This document shows positions 41,901-49,455 of a DNA stretch of 64,000 bases, piece by piece. Position 1 is the first letter of the stretch, and every line of letters starts with the position of its first letter. The DNA is from Bacteroidota bacterium (GTDB taxonomy: Bacteria; Bacteroidota; Bacteroidia; B-17B0; Aurantibacillaceae). The notes below the pieces were generated by a model, which saw only the letters and a program-made list of their open reading frames with translations, was not told the DNA's origin and did not search any database. The stretch is taken from the NCBI GenBank assembly GCA_021156365.1, contig JAJNDK010000013.1, positions 1 through 64,000 on the forward strand. Reading direction: 5' to 3'. The translations under genes and the position numbers were made by a program.

Positions 41901-44900
41901 ATGAAGTCGGAATTCCATTCATTAAATCCCGGATTACCGATACAGCCGTTATACCCTTTGATAAAACGATAGCGCTGATGCGAAGCAGTACCTGAGCCCG
42001 GTATATAACCGTCGGTGGCATTCGTTCCGTCGAGCTGTTCAAAATAGTCAACTCCGGAGGTAGCATAGTCATAAAGCCCGAATTCGGGAACCTTGGCAAA
42101 CTCATCTGCCATTTGCTTCACAATTTCCTGCTTGGCAGCGAGGTAATATTCCACATAGTGCCGCCATTGCTCAGCATCAAGGGAGCCAGTCGGACTGCTT
42201 GTAATATCACAGGCACTACCTGTTGCCGGAGCATAATATACATTCTGACAGGCTGTTGCCGCAGCCGTGCCCGTGAGGTAAAAGCTCTGTTTGATGTTCA
42301 GAGAAATTCCACTTGAAGGAGTGCTTGGCATTTCTCCAAGGTTCTGCAAACGATCGATCATCATTTTCCGGAAACGAAATAATTTTAAATACGTATTGGC
42401 TCCAAAAATCTTATGTTTCACAAAAATATTTCCGTAGGTAGGATCTGATCCGTCTTTGTGGATCCGGAAGAGCGGATCCATATCGATCAGGTCCGTGGTG
42501 AGAGCAGCCGCATTTACAGGGTATGCTACGGGTGTTGTTGCAATATTTGTTGCGCCGGAGCTTGATGAGCTGCCGGTAAGAAAATAATTGGCTTCGCAAT
42601 CGCTTCTTACCTTTTCACGAAGAAAAGCATCAAAAGCATCGCTGCTCATATAGGCAGCAGATGTTCCGCCTGCAGAGGGGCAGGGAGTTACTGAAAAAGT
42701 ATTCAGGGTGTGAAGGCTTTTCCAGTCACCCGTAAAATCGTTGGCAGAGCTTGTCAGCTTAGCGGACGGGACATTCACCGTTACCGTAGGAGTAGCAGTA
42801 CTGGTTGTTGTAGCCGTATAAGTATAGCTGGAAGTAGTTGCATTGGTATACGTAGATGGATAATAATGTTCGGATCGCGCTGCCTGGGTAATACAGAACT
42901 GGTAATAAGAAAATTCAGGATGATACTCTACGAGCTCGCGTGCAAAGCTCGCCCTCCAGTTGTTTTTAAATTCCGTTACATTTTTCAACTTGTGCGGTGG
43001 CACTCCATACACATAGCTGGTGGTACAGGTCGGGCAAAGCGGGATAAAATAGCCTGTCCCCCCGTTTGCCGGTGTATTCGGGTTGGCAGGATCGTCATTG
43101 TCAATAGTGATCTTGATCACATTTACATTACTGCTATATGCCGGATCGGTGATGTCAACAGGAACGTAGGCAGGCATACCGTTCTCATAGTGATATACGG
43201 AAGCGGCTCCGTTAAATACCGGGTGTTTCCAGTCGGGCACATAATTGCTGTTTCCCTGCCCGTTGGCAAGTTTCGGCAAGGTGTTCCATTCGTTTAATAC
43301 CGATGAGGCATAAGCGGAAGCTGAAATAACGCCGTTGGTATTGCTGAACTCCGCGTACTGTCCTCCCGGCGACACATCCACCAGCATTACCCGGTAGTTG
43401 GCTTCGCACAAAGTAGGCACTGCATTGCAATTGGCACAGGGTGTGTTACAGCCTGTGGTGGCTGTCATGGCGCCTGCAGCATCCTGGAAGTCGGAATACG
43501 GCAGCATGCAATTGGAGGCTTCGAACTCTCGTACGTAGTAGTTCAGCGCATCCATATTTACTGTAAGGGTTTTGGTAAGCGTGTAGCTTCCCGGAGGAAG
43601 GCTGTTGATCACGATCGCAGTTACCGAATGCGTAGTGATAGCCGTACATTCGCTGTTTAACTGGAAACCCACGAAATCTCCGCCTACCATATGCACCTGA
43701 CCGATCAGCTCATTGTAGCCCTCTGTTTGCGTTGATGTATATCCATCAGGCGTTGAAGAAAAAGGAACGATGTATTCCTGGCCGCATTTATCCTTAAAGC
43801 TGATGTGCAGATCGTAAATACAATCATAGCAGATAGGATCGGCATCTTCGTTCGTGCAAACAGGAGAAAAGCTTTCCGGTTTCACATCGTAATGGATCGT
43901 ATAATCGGTGAGCCCGTCTATCAATACATCTTTAGTAAATACCAGGGCATTGTTGGCTACCGTATTACCATTTACATAGGCATTATCGCCCGGAAATTTT
44001 ATGTAATGAGCTGTTGTTGGCACTGCACCGGCCGTGGCGCCGGGAAGCGGATCCAGGGATGCCGGGTTGCCACCCGCCAGCGCTGTAGCGATCACCTTTC
44101 CGTCCATGTCCAGGTAACTTACACTCACCTGCCCGTTGGCATCCTGCACCATGTTCTTTTTGTAATGAATATACTTTCCTACATCATTCCCAAAGATCGC
44201 ATCCAGCTCTTCCTGGTCGGGCGTAGCATAGTCGTATTTGGTCTCGTGATTGGTACCGATATAATGATTATCACCTACGCCACTCTGGCTGCGAATACGC
44301 CCGGTATTATCCGGCATGTATTCGGTTTGTGCAAAGGCATATCCGAAAGCATTGGGTGTATACCACTGGAATCCGTTGCTGCCCGTAACGGTATTGTCAT
44401 CCGAATAATATTTACCGGCCCCGCTGCTTGTGCTTAGCGGATTGGGAACGATCAGGCAGGTATCTCCTTCTGCATCGAGATCAAAATCCTGTTTGTCATA
44501 TACAGGGGTGCCTGTGCGACTGCTTTTGTTGAACAAGGGATGGTATTCAAATGTATTCAATCCATTCGGCTCCGGAACAGGAAGTATATCCACTGCTTTA
44601 CGTCCCTGGTGATCGTATATGGATTCACCGATCACTACGGTTTTGTCGCTGTTATTCTCCGTGATCATCTGGCGCGAGCGCAGCGTGCCATCTGCATACG
44701 AAGCCACGATCTTACGCTTGCCTCCTTCGGCAAAGGTGGCCGAATACTGCCAGTTGAGCGCATCATCCACATGCACATTGCCGATCTTATATACACACTG
44801 GTTGTGATAAAAATTAGGAGAGGTAAGTGTGGGTGTGGAACCCAGGTAGTCGTTCAGGTCATCCTCCTCTGCCAATGGCGACCATTTGCCTTCCAGCACG

Positions 44901-45766
44901 GGAAGGCCGGGCAGGGAGATCTCGTGTCCGATAGCCCGTACGCGAAAAACAATATACCCGTGTTCGAATACGATCGGGATGCGATAGCTGTTGTTAGTTA
45001 CTGTTACGCGGGTAGCGTTGTTCCGGAAATGCACTTTAAGTGCGGAAGCGCTCAGATACCCGCTTGTCGGGGAGCTGCTGCCATAGTCATCCACATAGGT
45101 CCATTCGAGGTCGTATGCTTCTGCTCCTTCTACAAAATCCCAGGAGGCTTCGATCTCTTCCACTTTGCTGTTGCCGGGATTGGTAATGGTGGAATAACCA
45201 AAACCGATCGCCTGAGCCGGGTTGAACAGGTAATACCGTTCGGTCTCTATCTCCAGGCGCAGGGCCAGGTTGTTTGGAAGGGCTACCAGGTCCGTATTGG
45301 AGATGGTTGTATAATTATTGGTGGCATCCATTATTTTTACAACAAGGCGATGCGCATCTTCAATGATAACCGCATCCATGTCCACACTTACACCGCTGCC
45401 AGGTGTGTAGACTACATGTAGTTGACGGATAAAAGGTGAATTGCTTGACAAGGCTCCATTGGCATCGTAAGCAAAGATCTGCACATACAGATCCTGGGTA
45501 TATCCGCTTACCACAAGCGAGGTATCGAATACTTCGAGGATCACCTTACCGGTGGAGCGTTTGATAAAGGCATTGGGCATCGCCATATAAAATGGCTGCC
45601 CGTATTTATTGTCCTGCACGGAATAGGCAGTGCTGCCCGCGAGTGAATTTGCGAGGCGGAAATAATTGGTGGTGGTCTCGGTCCCGGCCAGCGAGTTTTT
45701 GCAGAAGCCTGTCAGCATCAATGCCGCCAAACAAAACCGTACAACTAAAGAATGGAATGTATTCAT
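35978..45766 (-). CDS. Giant RHS/YD-repeat surface protein with toxin-type tip
   Basis: A 3262-residue protein with a signal peptide (SLVVRFCLAALMLTGFCKNS). The N-terminal half is Cys-rich and mixed beta. From about residue 2200 there are YD-repeats (TVYTYNSLNQLVSQI, FYYDRLGRMVLSQNP). The core YGFNGQEADNE and the RDPVDKPW box lie near 2946-2985. The last 275 residues are a Gly/Ala-rich tip (GLAVAGAVVGGADASYG) ending GDLYGGK. RHS shells encapsulate and auto-cleave toxic tips. The tip is probably the variable part and could be membrane-active. It is the last large gene of a minus-strand operon. Toxin identity unknown. Confidence 0.85.
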   Translation of the reverse strand: MNTFHSLVVRFCLAALMLTGFCKNSLAGTETTTNYFRLANSLAGSTAYSVQDNKYGQPFYMAMPNAFIKRSTGKVILEVFDTSLVVSGYTQDLYVQIFAYDANGALSSNSPFIRQLHVVYTPGSGVSVDMDAVIIEDAHRLVVKIMDATNNYTTISNTDLVALPNNLALRLEIETERYYLFNPAQAIGFGYSTITNPGNSKVEEIEASWDFVEGAEAYDLEWTYVDDYGSSSPTSGYLSASALKVHFRNNATRVTVTNNSYRIPIVFEHGYIVFRVRAIGHEISLPGLPVLEGKWSPLAEEDDLNDYLGSTPTLTSPNFYHNQCVYKIGNVHVDDALNWQYSATFAEGGKRKIVASYADGTLRSRQMITENNSDKTVVIGESIYDHQGRKAVDILPVPEPNGLNTFEYHPLFNKSSRTGTPVYDKQDFDLDAEGDTCLIVPNPLSTSSGAGKYYSDDNTVTGSNGFQWYTPNAFGYAFAQTEYMPDNTGRIRSQSGVGDNHYIGTNHETKYDYATPDQEELDAIFGNDVGKYIHYKKNMVQDANGQVSVSYLDMDGKVIATALAGGNPASLDPLPGATAGAVPTTAHYIKFPGDNAYVNGNTVANNALVFTKDVLIDGLTDYTIHYDVKPESFSPVCTNEDADPICYDCIYDLHISFKDKCGQEYIVPFSSTPDGYTSTQTEGYNELIGQVHMVGGDFVGFQLNSECTAITTHSVTAIVINSLPPGSYTLTKTLTVNMDALNYYVREFEASNCMLPYSDFQDAAGAMTATTGCNTPCANCNAVPTLCEANYRVMLVDVSPGGQYAEFSNTNGVISASAYASSVLNEWNTLPKLANGQGNSNYVPDWKHPVFNGAASVYHYENGMPAYVPVDITDPAYSSNVNVIKITIDNDDPANPNTPANGGTGYFIPLCPTCTTSYVYGVPPHKLKNVTEFKNNWRASFARELVEYHPEFSYYQFCITQAARSEHYYPSTYTNATTSSYTYTATTTSTATPTVTVNVPSAKLTSSANDFTGDWKSLHTLNTFSVTPCPSAGGTSAAYMSSDAFDAFLREKVRSDCEANYFLTGSSSSSGATNIATTPVAYPVNAAALTTDLIDMDPLFRIHKDGSDPTYGNIFVKHKIFGANTYLKLFRFRKMMIDRLQNLGEMPSTPSSGISLNIKQSFYLTGTAAATACQNVYYAPATGSACDITSSPTGSLDAEQWRHYVEYYLAAKQEIVKQMADEFAKVPEFGLYDYATSGVDYFEQLDGTNATDGYIPGSGTASHQRYRFIKGYNGCIGNPGFNEWNSDFIRFDVYNPASNVDPISPGTIYTYTPDLFTQAVYLYLGTYSTSSPGPGSIVGWGIFDDGQGCNVYDKGYYQNKTKRFSSGNDYGQSLTGSSSNNPLDYLGQLQAVADQQYYAQSGSCPLAGELRYLLDQIAKGELDQVSTSDDLSSTNLPLWVSPSFTKRLYDNIVAPANLGDDFKFMLYNASVSTNTLTVSFNYKTDPAASGSGTNLVSAGEAACSSLLTLVKPAGLSSFGDIDEVVSISSTITNVSAGLYGFTLQVKAAGVPFALSGTTCLPLAGCSVDIEQEVCRPSDTGRDLAILMSALMNNAGGSDLLSTSGVDLNTPGSGYEAMLTPAIMSHLGAGASGHTWEWTDGGSHNSFTISSSASSHTLTLTSACTLPLSGYDYQYVESFQKDPATGNILLVINGIKTATGLLTPTTCIVTLSHNDGGGATTVPLMDCEVPELLCDGPEYDNYEAVKDLLNAINVHGDVADNALTPLSTYPEFTPALAAQLGGGPGTAYYIEQGAVVGDQYTYNIVYEVDCLVDGSRTIGGHCYVTACKISYDQKGPGGDPIAMYGDGASVAITEVDVTAIEDGTYYTWTGAWAVGSPMVDGHGSLTVSTCWPVKKCENCNDIQPVGEYTLPDPSTLAATCSTDYANFLANTLVSTSVYTDTDHPLYLTETEFCERGLNACTAQYITYAEAYAAVADAVNDALADPFTPHGAAVLLPENILEHPESYYFIPLDQFCSANSQCLSDYIGYLDALLDDPCLISSRPFCENFPIVQTFAQFSFENCGRYCITHPVISPTPVEEYDGTNNDCVTQLQDIATANANAAYQQYVAGQVATFKNAYITKCLKAAERLNVEYESTKYHYTLYYYDQGGNLIKTVPPEGVAVLTGTVLATVVNNRNATPPTSLTPNHTMATVYTYNSLNQLVSQIIPDHDYDTSNFYYDRLGRMVLSQNPKQAQSISSLKRFSYTKYDALGRITQVGELSSSALHASVSASTHQVSNPLNFAGWINSSSKKQITGTVYDYATYSQSGFQNDLMRGRVASTGIDTDGDGIAENTTHYSYDVHGNVKSQINTDRYNLTETMGDRRTDYEYDLLSGKVNAVHYQDGMTDEFHHRYVYDADNRLLEAWTSRDGYFWDKDAKYFYYLHGPLARTELGSHKVQGIDHFYTIQGWIKGMNGTVLSKVNDPGRDAYVESGGSDALAYLSAEQDIHSLVGVDATSYDLGYFEQTSIGGGSVILHKDYVPIRNGASTGYLAAADPFADISDVTTSNAADLPNLYNGNIKHMGTTIVNPAGINYDYSNHGMPLLQGFYYDQLNRIKKSAAFYGYDSAPDAGLAVINDITDGGFNKWDHSLNAETNFTNYTYDANGNINTLWRRMQNSSYAFADMDNLEYNYLASTNTVVPTPLSGLAYNTNRLGYVEEHASSTPLTSDIENQSSGNYEYDEIGNLEEDAAEQIDNISWNVYGKIEQITRTGASTKPDLEFRYDSKGNRVMKIARTKNPDGSLKDQTLWEYTLYQRDAQGNVMNTYKITYTDHGSGSYTKNLQLIESDIYGSSRIGLFDREAESPIFTEFTADVNATTGFFENIDTDPDPGLSNERVLVSSKLPHELGNKKYELTNHLGNVQTVVTDKKRPVDADSDDENDYYVAEIVSATDYYPFGAPMPGRTFSSSDYRYGFNGQEADNEIAGNGNLYTAEYWEYDTRLGRRWNRDPVDKPWMSPYHAFSNSPIWKVDPNGANDDEVNAVYNEKTKTYDKTTINDKYGPNVTLTHYAGGALDGQHNVFNKGTGSSQWFGGSSSSSGSSGLAVAGAVVGGADASYGKWQEDLDFKNYVTTKGKTRPIVTRAGDIRSATAQQKLNWNTNVKLGGLGLNILTSSLGAFQIYDQYQQGGLSNVSIVDASEVGVGTIGTVANAMSFLNLGGTAAATVGNATGVIGLGFNAGRAWHWYYKTISETQRYNKMVDDPNEAQWNQQMNDQGVMNEGDLYGGK

Positions 45767-45773
45767 ACCCGGA

Positions 45774-46517
45774 TCAGTAATAATTATTTATCAGTTTGTA
45801 ATTTTTGTAAGCCGGTGCCGGCTCATATCCTTTGTCTTTTTTATGGAAATAAGAAGACTCATTCAGTTGTGCATCGTTCGCATCGCTTTTCAATTGCATG
45901 GAAGAAAACAACACTTCCATGCGTGGTTTTTCCTCTTTGCATTTCGGATCCTGCGGACGTAGTTTCATCGGTTCGGCCAGCAGCATCTCGATCTTGTCGA
46001 TACAATGCGTACTGTTGTTCTCGTAGATCTTCATTTTTTCGTAGGGCGAGGTGCCGGCTTTAAAATCAATGTTGAATAGTTTATGGTTGTCCTGCTGTAC
46101 CATGCTGAGTGTAGAGGATTTGCTCAACGCTTTTTCAATCATATCCAGCGAGCTTTCCGCTACTACGTCCTTTGTAGGCCTGGAAACAAAGATGCGTTTG
46201 TCGGCATCCGACACCACCACCAGGTATTCTTCGGTCTGCAGGGTTTGCACCTTTTCCATTTTCATAAAGATCTTTTTGCCTTTTTTTACGTAGTGTGCAT
46301 TGCTGGCCTGCTCCACCTTTTTGCTGCTGTGGCTGGCATAGGTGAGGTAGGAGATGTCCATGCTGTATTCCTTCATCGAACGGTATTTACCGTTCAATAC
46401 TTTCAGCTCCTTGTAGGCTTCGTTGTTCGTGCTGCTTCCGAAGGAGCAGGCAAGGATCAGCAGGCCCGGCAAAACCAGGCAGCATAGAAGGAGCTTGTAT
46501 AAATGTGTTCTGCTCAT
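45774..46517 (-). CDS. Lipoprotein, LolA-like
   Basis: A 247-residue protein with a lipoprotein signal (LLCCLVLPGLLILAC). Residues 30-210 resemble LolA/LolB-type beta sheets (YKELKVLNGKYRSMKEYSMD, VKKGKKIFMKMEKVQTLQTE, YLVVVSDADKRIFVS), as in many Bacteroidota outer-membrane carrier-type proteins. It sits 7 bp upstream of the RHS gene and may help its export or anchoring. Function is inferred. Confidence 0.6.
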   Translation of the reverse strand: MSRTHLYKLLLCCLVLPGLLILACSFGSSTNNEAYKELKVLNGKYRSMKEYSMDISYLTYASHSSKKVEQASNAHYVKKGKKIFMKMEKVQTLQTEEYLVVVSDADKRIFVSRPTKDVVAESSLDMIEKALSKSSTLSMVQQDNHKLFNIDFKAGTSPYEKMKIYENNSTHCIDKIEMLLAEPMKLRPQDPKCKEEKPRMEVLFSSMQLKSDANDAQLNESSYFHKKDKGYEPAPAYKNYKLINNYY

Positions 46518-46521
46518 AATC

Positions 46522-48948
46522 TTATTTTTTAGGGCTACTACTGCGTGATTCCTTTACCGTCATTACATGTTTTTCCGTTTCCTTCTTCACGCGCGTCAAC
46601 TTGCCTTCGTCGTCGTATTCATAAAAAGTGGCGTAATTGTTATTATCGAGCTCTGCTACAAAACGCAGGGTAACCGGGTCGTATACAAAAGATTTGAAAG
46701 AAGCATCGAAGGGGTGGATACGTACATCATCGAAGAAGACATCCTCGCCTGAAACTGCAGAATTTTCGAGGATCACATTCACAGCGGTAGCTCCGGGGGG
46801 AAGCATAAATACTTCATCGATCCGTTGCCAGCCGTCGATCACCTGGCCTTTGGCTTTGAAAGGTCCCAGTTGTGCGGTACCTGTTCCTGACAGGCTGTAT
46901 GTGATCACGGCCTGTGGCAGATCGAAAGAGCTTTTGGTTGTAGTAGTTTCGCTTACCCAGGCGCTAAATACATATTTTTTCCCGGGGATGGGCTCAAAAG
47001 ACGGCAAACAGGTAGGGCAACAATCGTCGGTAACATTGATGTTGAGAGTAGGTGTGAGTGAACAGGTAGTAGTGGTGGTGCCAGTGGTGATACTGCCGGT
47101 GGCTGTGAGGGAAACCGTATAGGGACCCGGTGTGGTGTACACATGCTGCGGTGTTGCATCGGACGAAAAAGTACCATCACCTAAATTCCAGGCATAGCTG
47201 AATGTTCCGTCTATGCAGGGGATATCATCAAAAGCAAAACCACTGTTGAATGTTACCGGCTGATCGATGCAGAACTCATTGTCATCTGCTGCAACGCCTG
47301 GGGAAGTAGGGCAGGCGGGGACGGGCAGGGTAATGGGGCTGGATTGTTGGTATGTTCCTGAAGCAATTCCTCCAAGTGATGTAATTGTTACAATGATCCT
47401 GTCACCACAGCTTAAATCCAGGTTTTGTACAGGTGCAGTTAAAGTATATGTATTTGTTCCATTCGAATTAAAATAGATAGCTCCGGCGTAGCCTTCTAAT
47501 ATACCAGGAGAGCTAACTGTGTTATTTGTGTATATATCCAATGCATACCCGTCATTATCGCTTGGCAAAGAAATGGAAGTAGTAAAGGTTATAGAGAATA
47601 TATTGGAAGGTGAAATGGAAACAGCTGTAGGTGTAATTACAATATAAGGCAACATACATCCCCCCTGGTTTGTGCGAAATATAAGTGTTTGAGGGCCCGT
47701 TGTTGTTGTATTTGCCCTTGCAATTGGCCCTTTTACAGAAGTAGTAGGTGGTAAGTATATGGGACTAATTTCGGTATATCCTATTATTTCCGTATAACTT
47801 TGCGGCAGAATGGGACAATTAAAAGATCTTCTTAATTCATTATAAGACATAGTACTAAAAGGGGTGGTAAAATTAAAGTGATTGTTTGCATTGAAGCCGG
47901 TACTGTATCCAAGAGAAGGGAAAGACTTTATTAATTTTAAGCCATAAGGTTGATACATTAATGATGCTTCAGTAGAATTCGAAGTTCTAATATCTATTAC
48001 ATTTGCAGCAAACCAATTTCCATCAAGAATATAATTAACAGAAGGATGAATTAAATGACAGCCTGCTGAACAGTAGGTCATAGTATTGTTCGAAAAAGAA
48101 AAATTTGTGCCTGGAGTTGGCGCATAAGAATAAAGAGCGTCTTTGCAATAGATAAATGTATTATTAATGATTTTCAGATCAACAGCTGCTCCAACTATTC
48201 CGTAAATTTTTGCAGGAACTCCCGAAAAATTAAACTGGCAGTTATTTATTACTTTAAGAATACCCGTTGTAAAATGAATTGCTGATAAATCCGCGTTAAT
48301 ATTAGCAGTATTTATAATACTTGGAAAGTTGTATGCGTTTTTAGTAAAGGTACAATGATCTACTGTTAACATATAAACATTCCCAGACTCACAATAAATA
48401 TCTTTGAAATTGTCTTCAAAAATGCAGTTGGTAAAACCTAAAGTTAAATGGTTGTTCCCGTTTACATTTATACATTGGCGATCGCCAAGAGTACTGGCTG
48501 CAGGAGTATTGTAAAAGTTCTTAAACTCAAGATTATTAAATTGGACGGTGGCATTATAAGAAACACCGTTAGCTGCAGGCTGGAGATTGATATCCAGTAA
48601 AGTCGTGAAATAAGAAAAATTGAAATACAAAGGATCAATAGTAACTCCCTGATTGGGTAACCCGGTATACGATTCCATGTATAAAATTCCTTTTGTTAGC
48701 TCTATATTCATAGGTGCTTTCAATTTTACCAGACCTGAAGGCACATTAAAATTAACAACTGCAAGCAAACCTGTATTGGCGTCTGTAATAGCTCTGCTTA
48801 GCTCATAGCGTAACTCACCAGGCAGGGCCTCGGAAGCTGTTGTTCCCGGATCGTCTGTGTCAGTATTCAACGTAACTGTGTAGGGCTGCGCTTTTACCCC
48901 GCTAATGACAGCAAACAGGAATAGTATAAAGAGTACTTTCTTTTTCAT
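46522..48948 (-). CDS. Beta-helix/PKD surface protein with RHS-type C-terminus
   Basis: An 808-residue protein with a signal peptide (KVLFILFLFAVISGVKAQ). Residues about 80-330 are strand repeats of a right-handed beta-helix (HLTLGFTNCIFEDNF, LKIINNTFIYCKDAL). A PKD domain follows (SYAWNLGDGTFSSD, VYTTPGPYTVSLT), then a C-terminal part (KKYVFSAWVSE, VYDPVTLRFVAELDNNNYAT, FYEYDDEGKLTRVKKETE) usually found fused to the large RHS-type proteins of this phylum. It may be the split C-terminal half of the 1919-frame protein. Same operon, 4 bp before the next gene. Confidence 0.68.
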   Translation of the reverse strand: MKKKVLFILFLFAVISGVKAQPYTVTLNTDTDDPGTTASEALPGELRYELSRAITDANTGLLAVVNFNVPSGLVKLKAPMNIELTKGILYMESYTGLPNQGVTIDPLYFNFSYFTTLLDINLQPAANGVSYNATVQFNNLEFKNFYNTPAASTLGDRQCINVNGNNHLTLGFTNCIFEDNFKDIYCESGNVYMLTVDHCTFTKNAYNFPSIINTANINADLSAIHFTTGILKVINNCQFNFSGVPAKIYGIVGAAVDLKIINNTFIYCKDALYSYAPTPGTNFSFSNNTMTYCSAGCHLIHPSVNYILDGNWFAANVIDIRTSNSTEASLMYQPYGLKLIKSFPSLGYSTGFNANNHFNFTTPFSTMSYNELRRSFNCPILPQSYTEIIGYTEISPIYLPPTTSVKGPIARANTTTTGPQTLIFRTNQGGCMLPYIVITPTAVSISPSNIFSITFTTSISLPSDNDGYALDIYTNNTVSSPGILEGYAGAIYFNSNGTNTYTLTAPVQNLDLSCGDRIIVTITSLGGIASGTYQQSSPITLPVPACPTSPGVAADDNEFCIDQPVTFNSGFAFDDIPCIDGTFSYAWNLGDGTFSSDATPQHVYTTPGPYTVSLTATGSITTGTTTTTCSLTPTLNINVTDDCCPTCLPSFEPIPGKKYVFSAWVSETTTTKSSFDLPQAVITYSLSGTGTAQLGPFKAKGQVIDGWQRIDEVFMLPPGATAVNVILENSAVSGEDVFFDDVRIHPFDASFKSFVYDPVTLRFVAELDNNNYATFYEYDDEGKLTRVKKETEKHVMTVKESRSSSPKK

Positions 48949-48954
48949 TGCAGC

Positions 48955-49446
48955 TTAATTAATGTGATAATATTTAACATTCGTTTTTCTCTTGAATTTA
49001 TCCACCGCATAGATGCTGATCCATTTGACACTTTTGTATTTAGCCTCGCTGGCAGTCAGATAAAAACCTGTATAGCCATTGCTAAAAGGAGTGAAAACAG
49101 TTGAGCCGCTATCCGTACCGTCATTAAGATGATACATGGTTTTGAAAGTGAGTCCGTAATCACTTCCACTCAGGCTCACCGTAAACTCTTTGTTAAGGAT
49201 GTTTCCGTTGTCCTTCTCAGTGCCCATCTTTACATACACTTTGGTAAGAGTAGAAGGTTCGGTACACAGGAAAATCAGGCGCATATTTACCGTATCGTGC
49301 TGAACCGAGTCTTCCGGGTATTTCAGGTGCACGAAGTCCGTATTAAGTGATATGTAAGCCACACTTGCATCGGAGCCCTGGGCCTTTCCTTTATTCCATC
49401 CTGCCATCAGCAGGCAGAGAAAAATGATAGATACTATTTTTTTCAT
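48955..49446 (-). CDS. Small secreted protein of the RHS operon
   Basis: A 163-residue protein with a signal peptide (MKKIVSIIFLCLLMAGWNKG). The mature part has eight or so strands (ASVAYISLNTDFVHLKYPED, NKEFTVSLSGSDYGL, KWISIYAVDKFKRK), a likely single Ig-like domain. It lies 9 bp after the RHS-type protein and 6 bp before the beta-helix gene. Function unknown. Confidence 0.6.
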   Translation of the reverse strand: MKKIVSIIFLCLLMAGWNKGKAQGSDASVAYISLNTDFVHLKYPEDSVQHDTVNMRLIFLCTEPSTLTKVYVKMGTEKDNGNILNKEFTVSLSGSDYGLTFKTMYHLNDGTDSGSTVFTPFSNGYTGFYLTASEAKYKSVKWISIYAVDKFKRKTNVKYYHIN

Positions 49447-49455
49447 ACTTTCTTT

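Noticed and set aside
44540-45421. Plus-strand frame of 293 residues antisense to the giant RHS gene
   Set aside because: The RHS frame is continuous with a signal peptide and repeats; the antisense frame has no recognisable domain.
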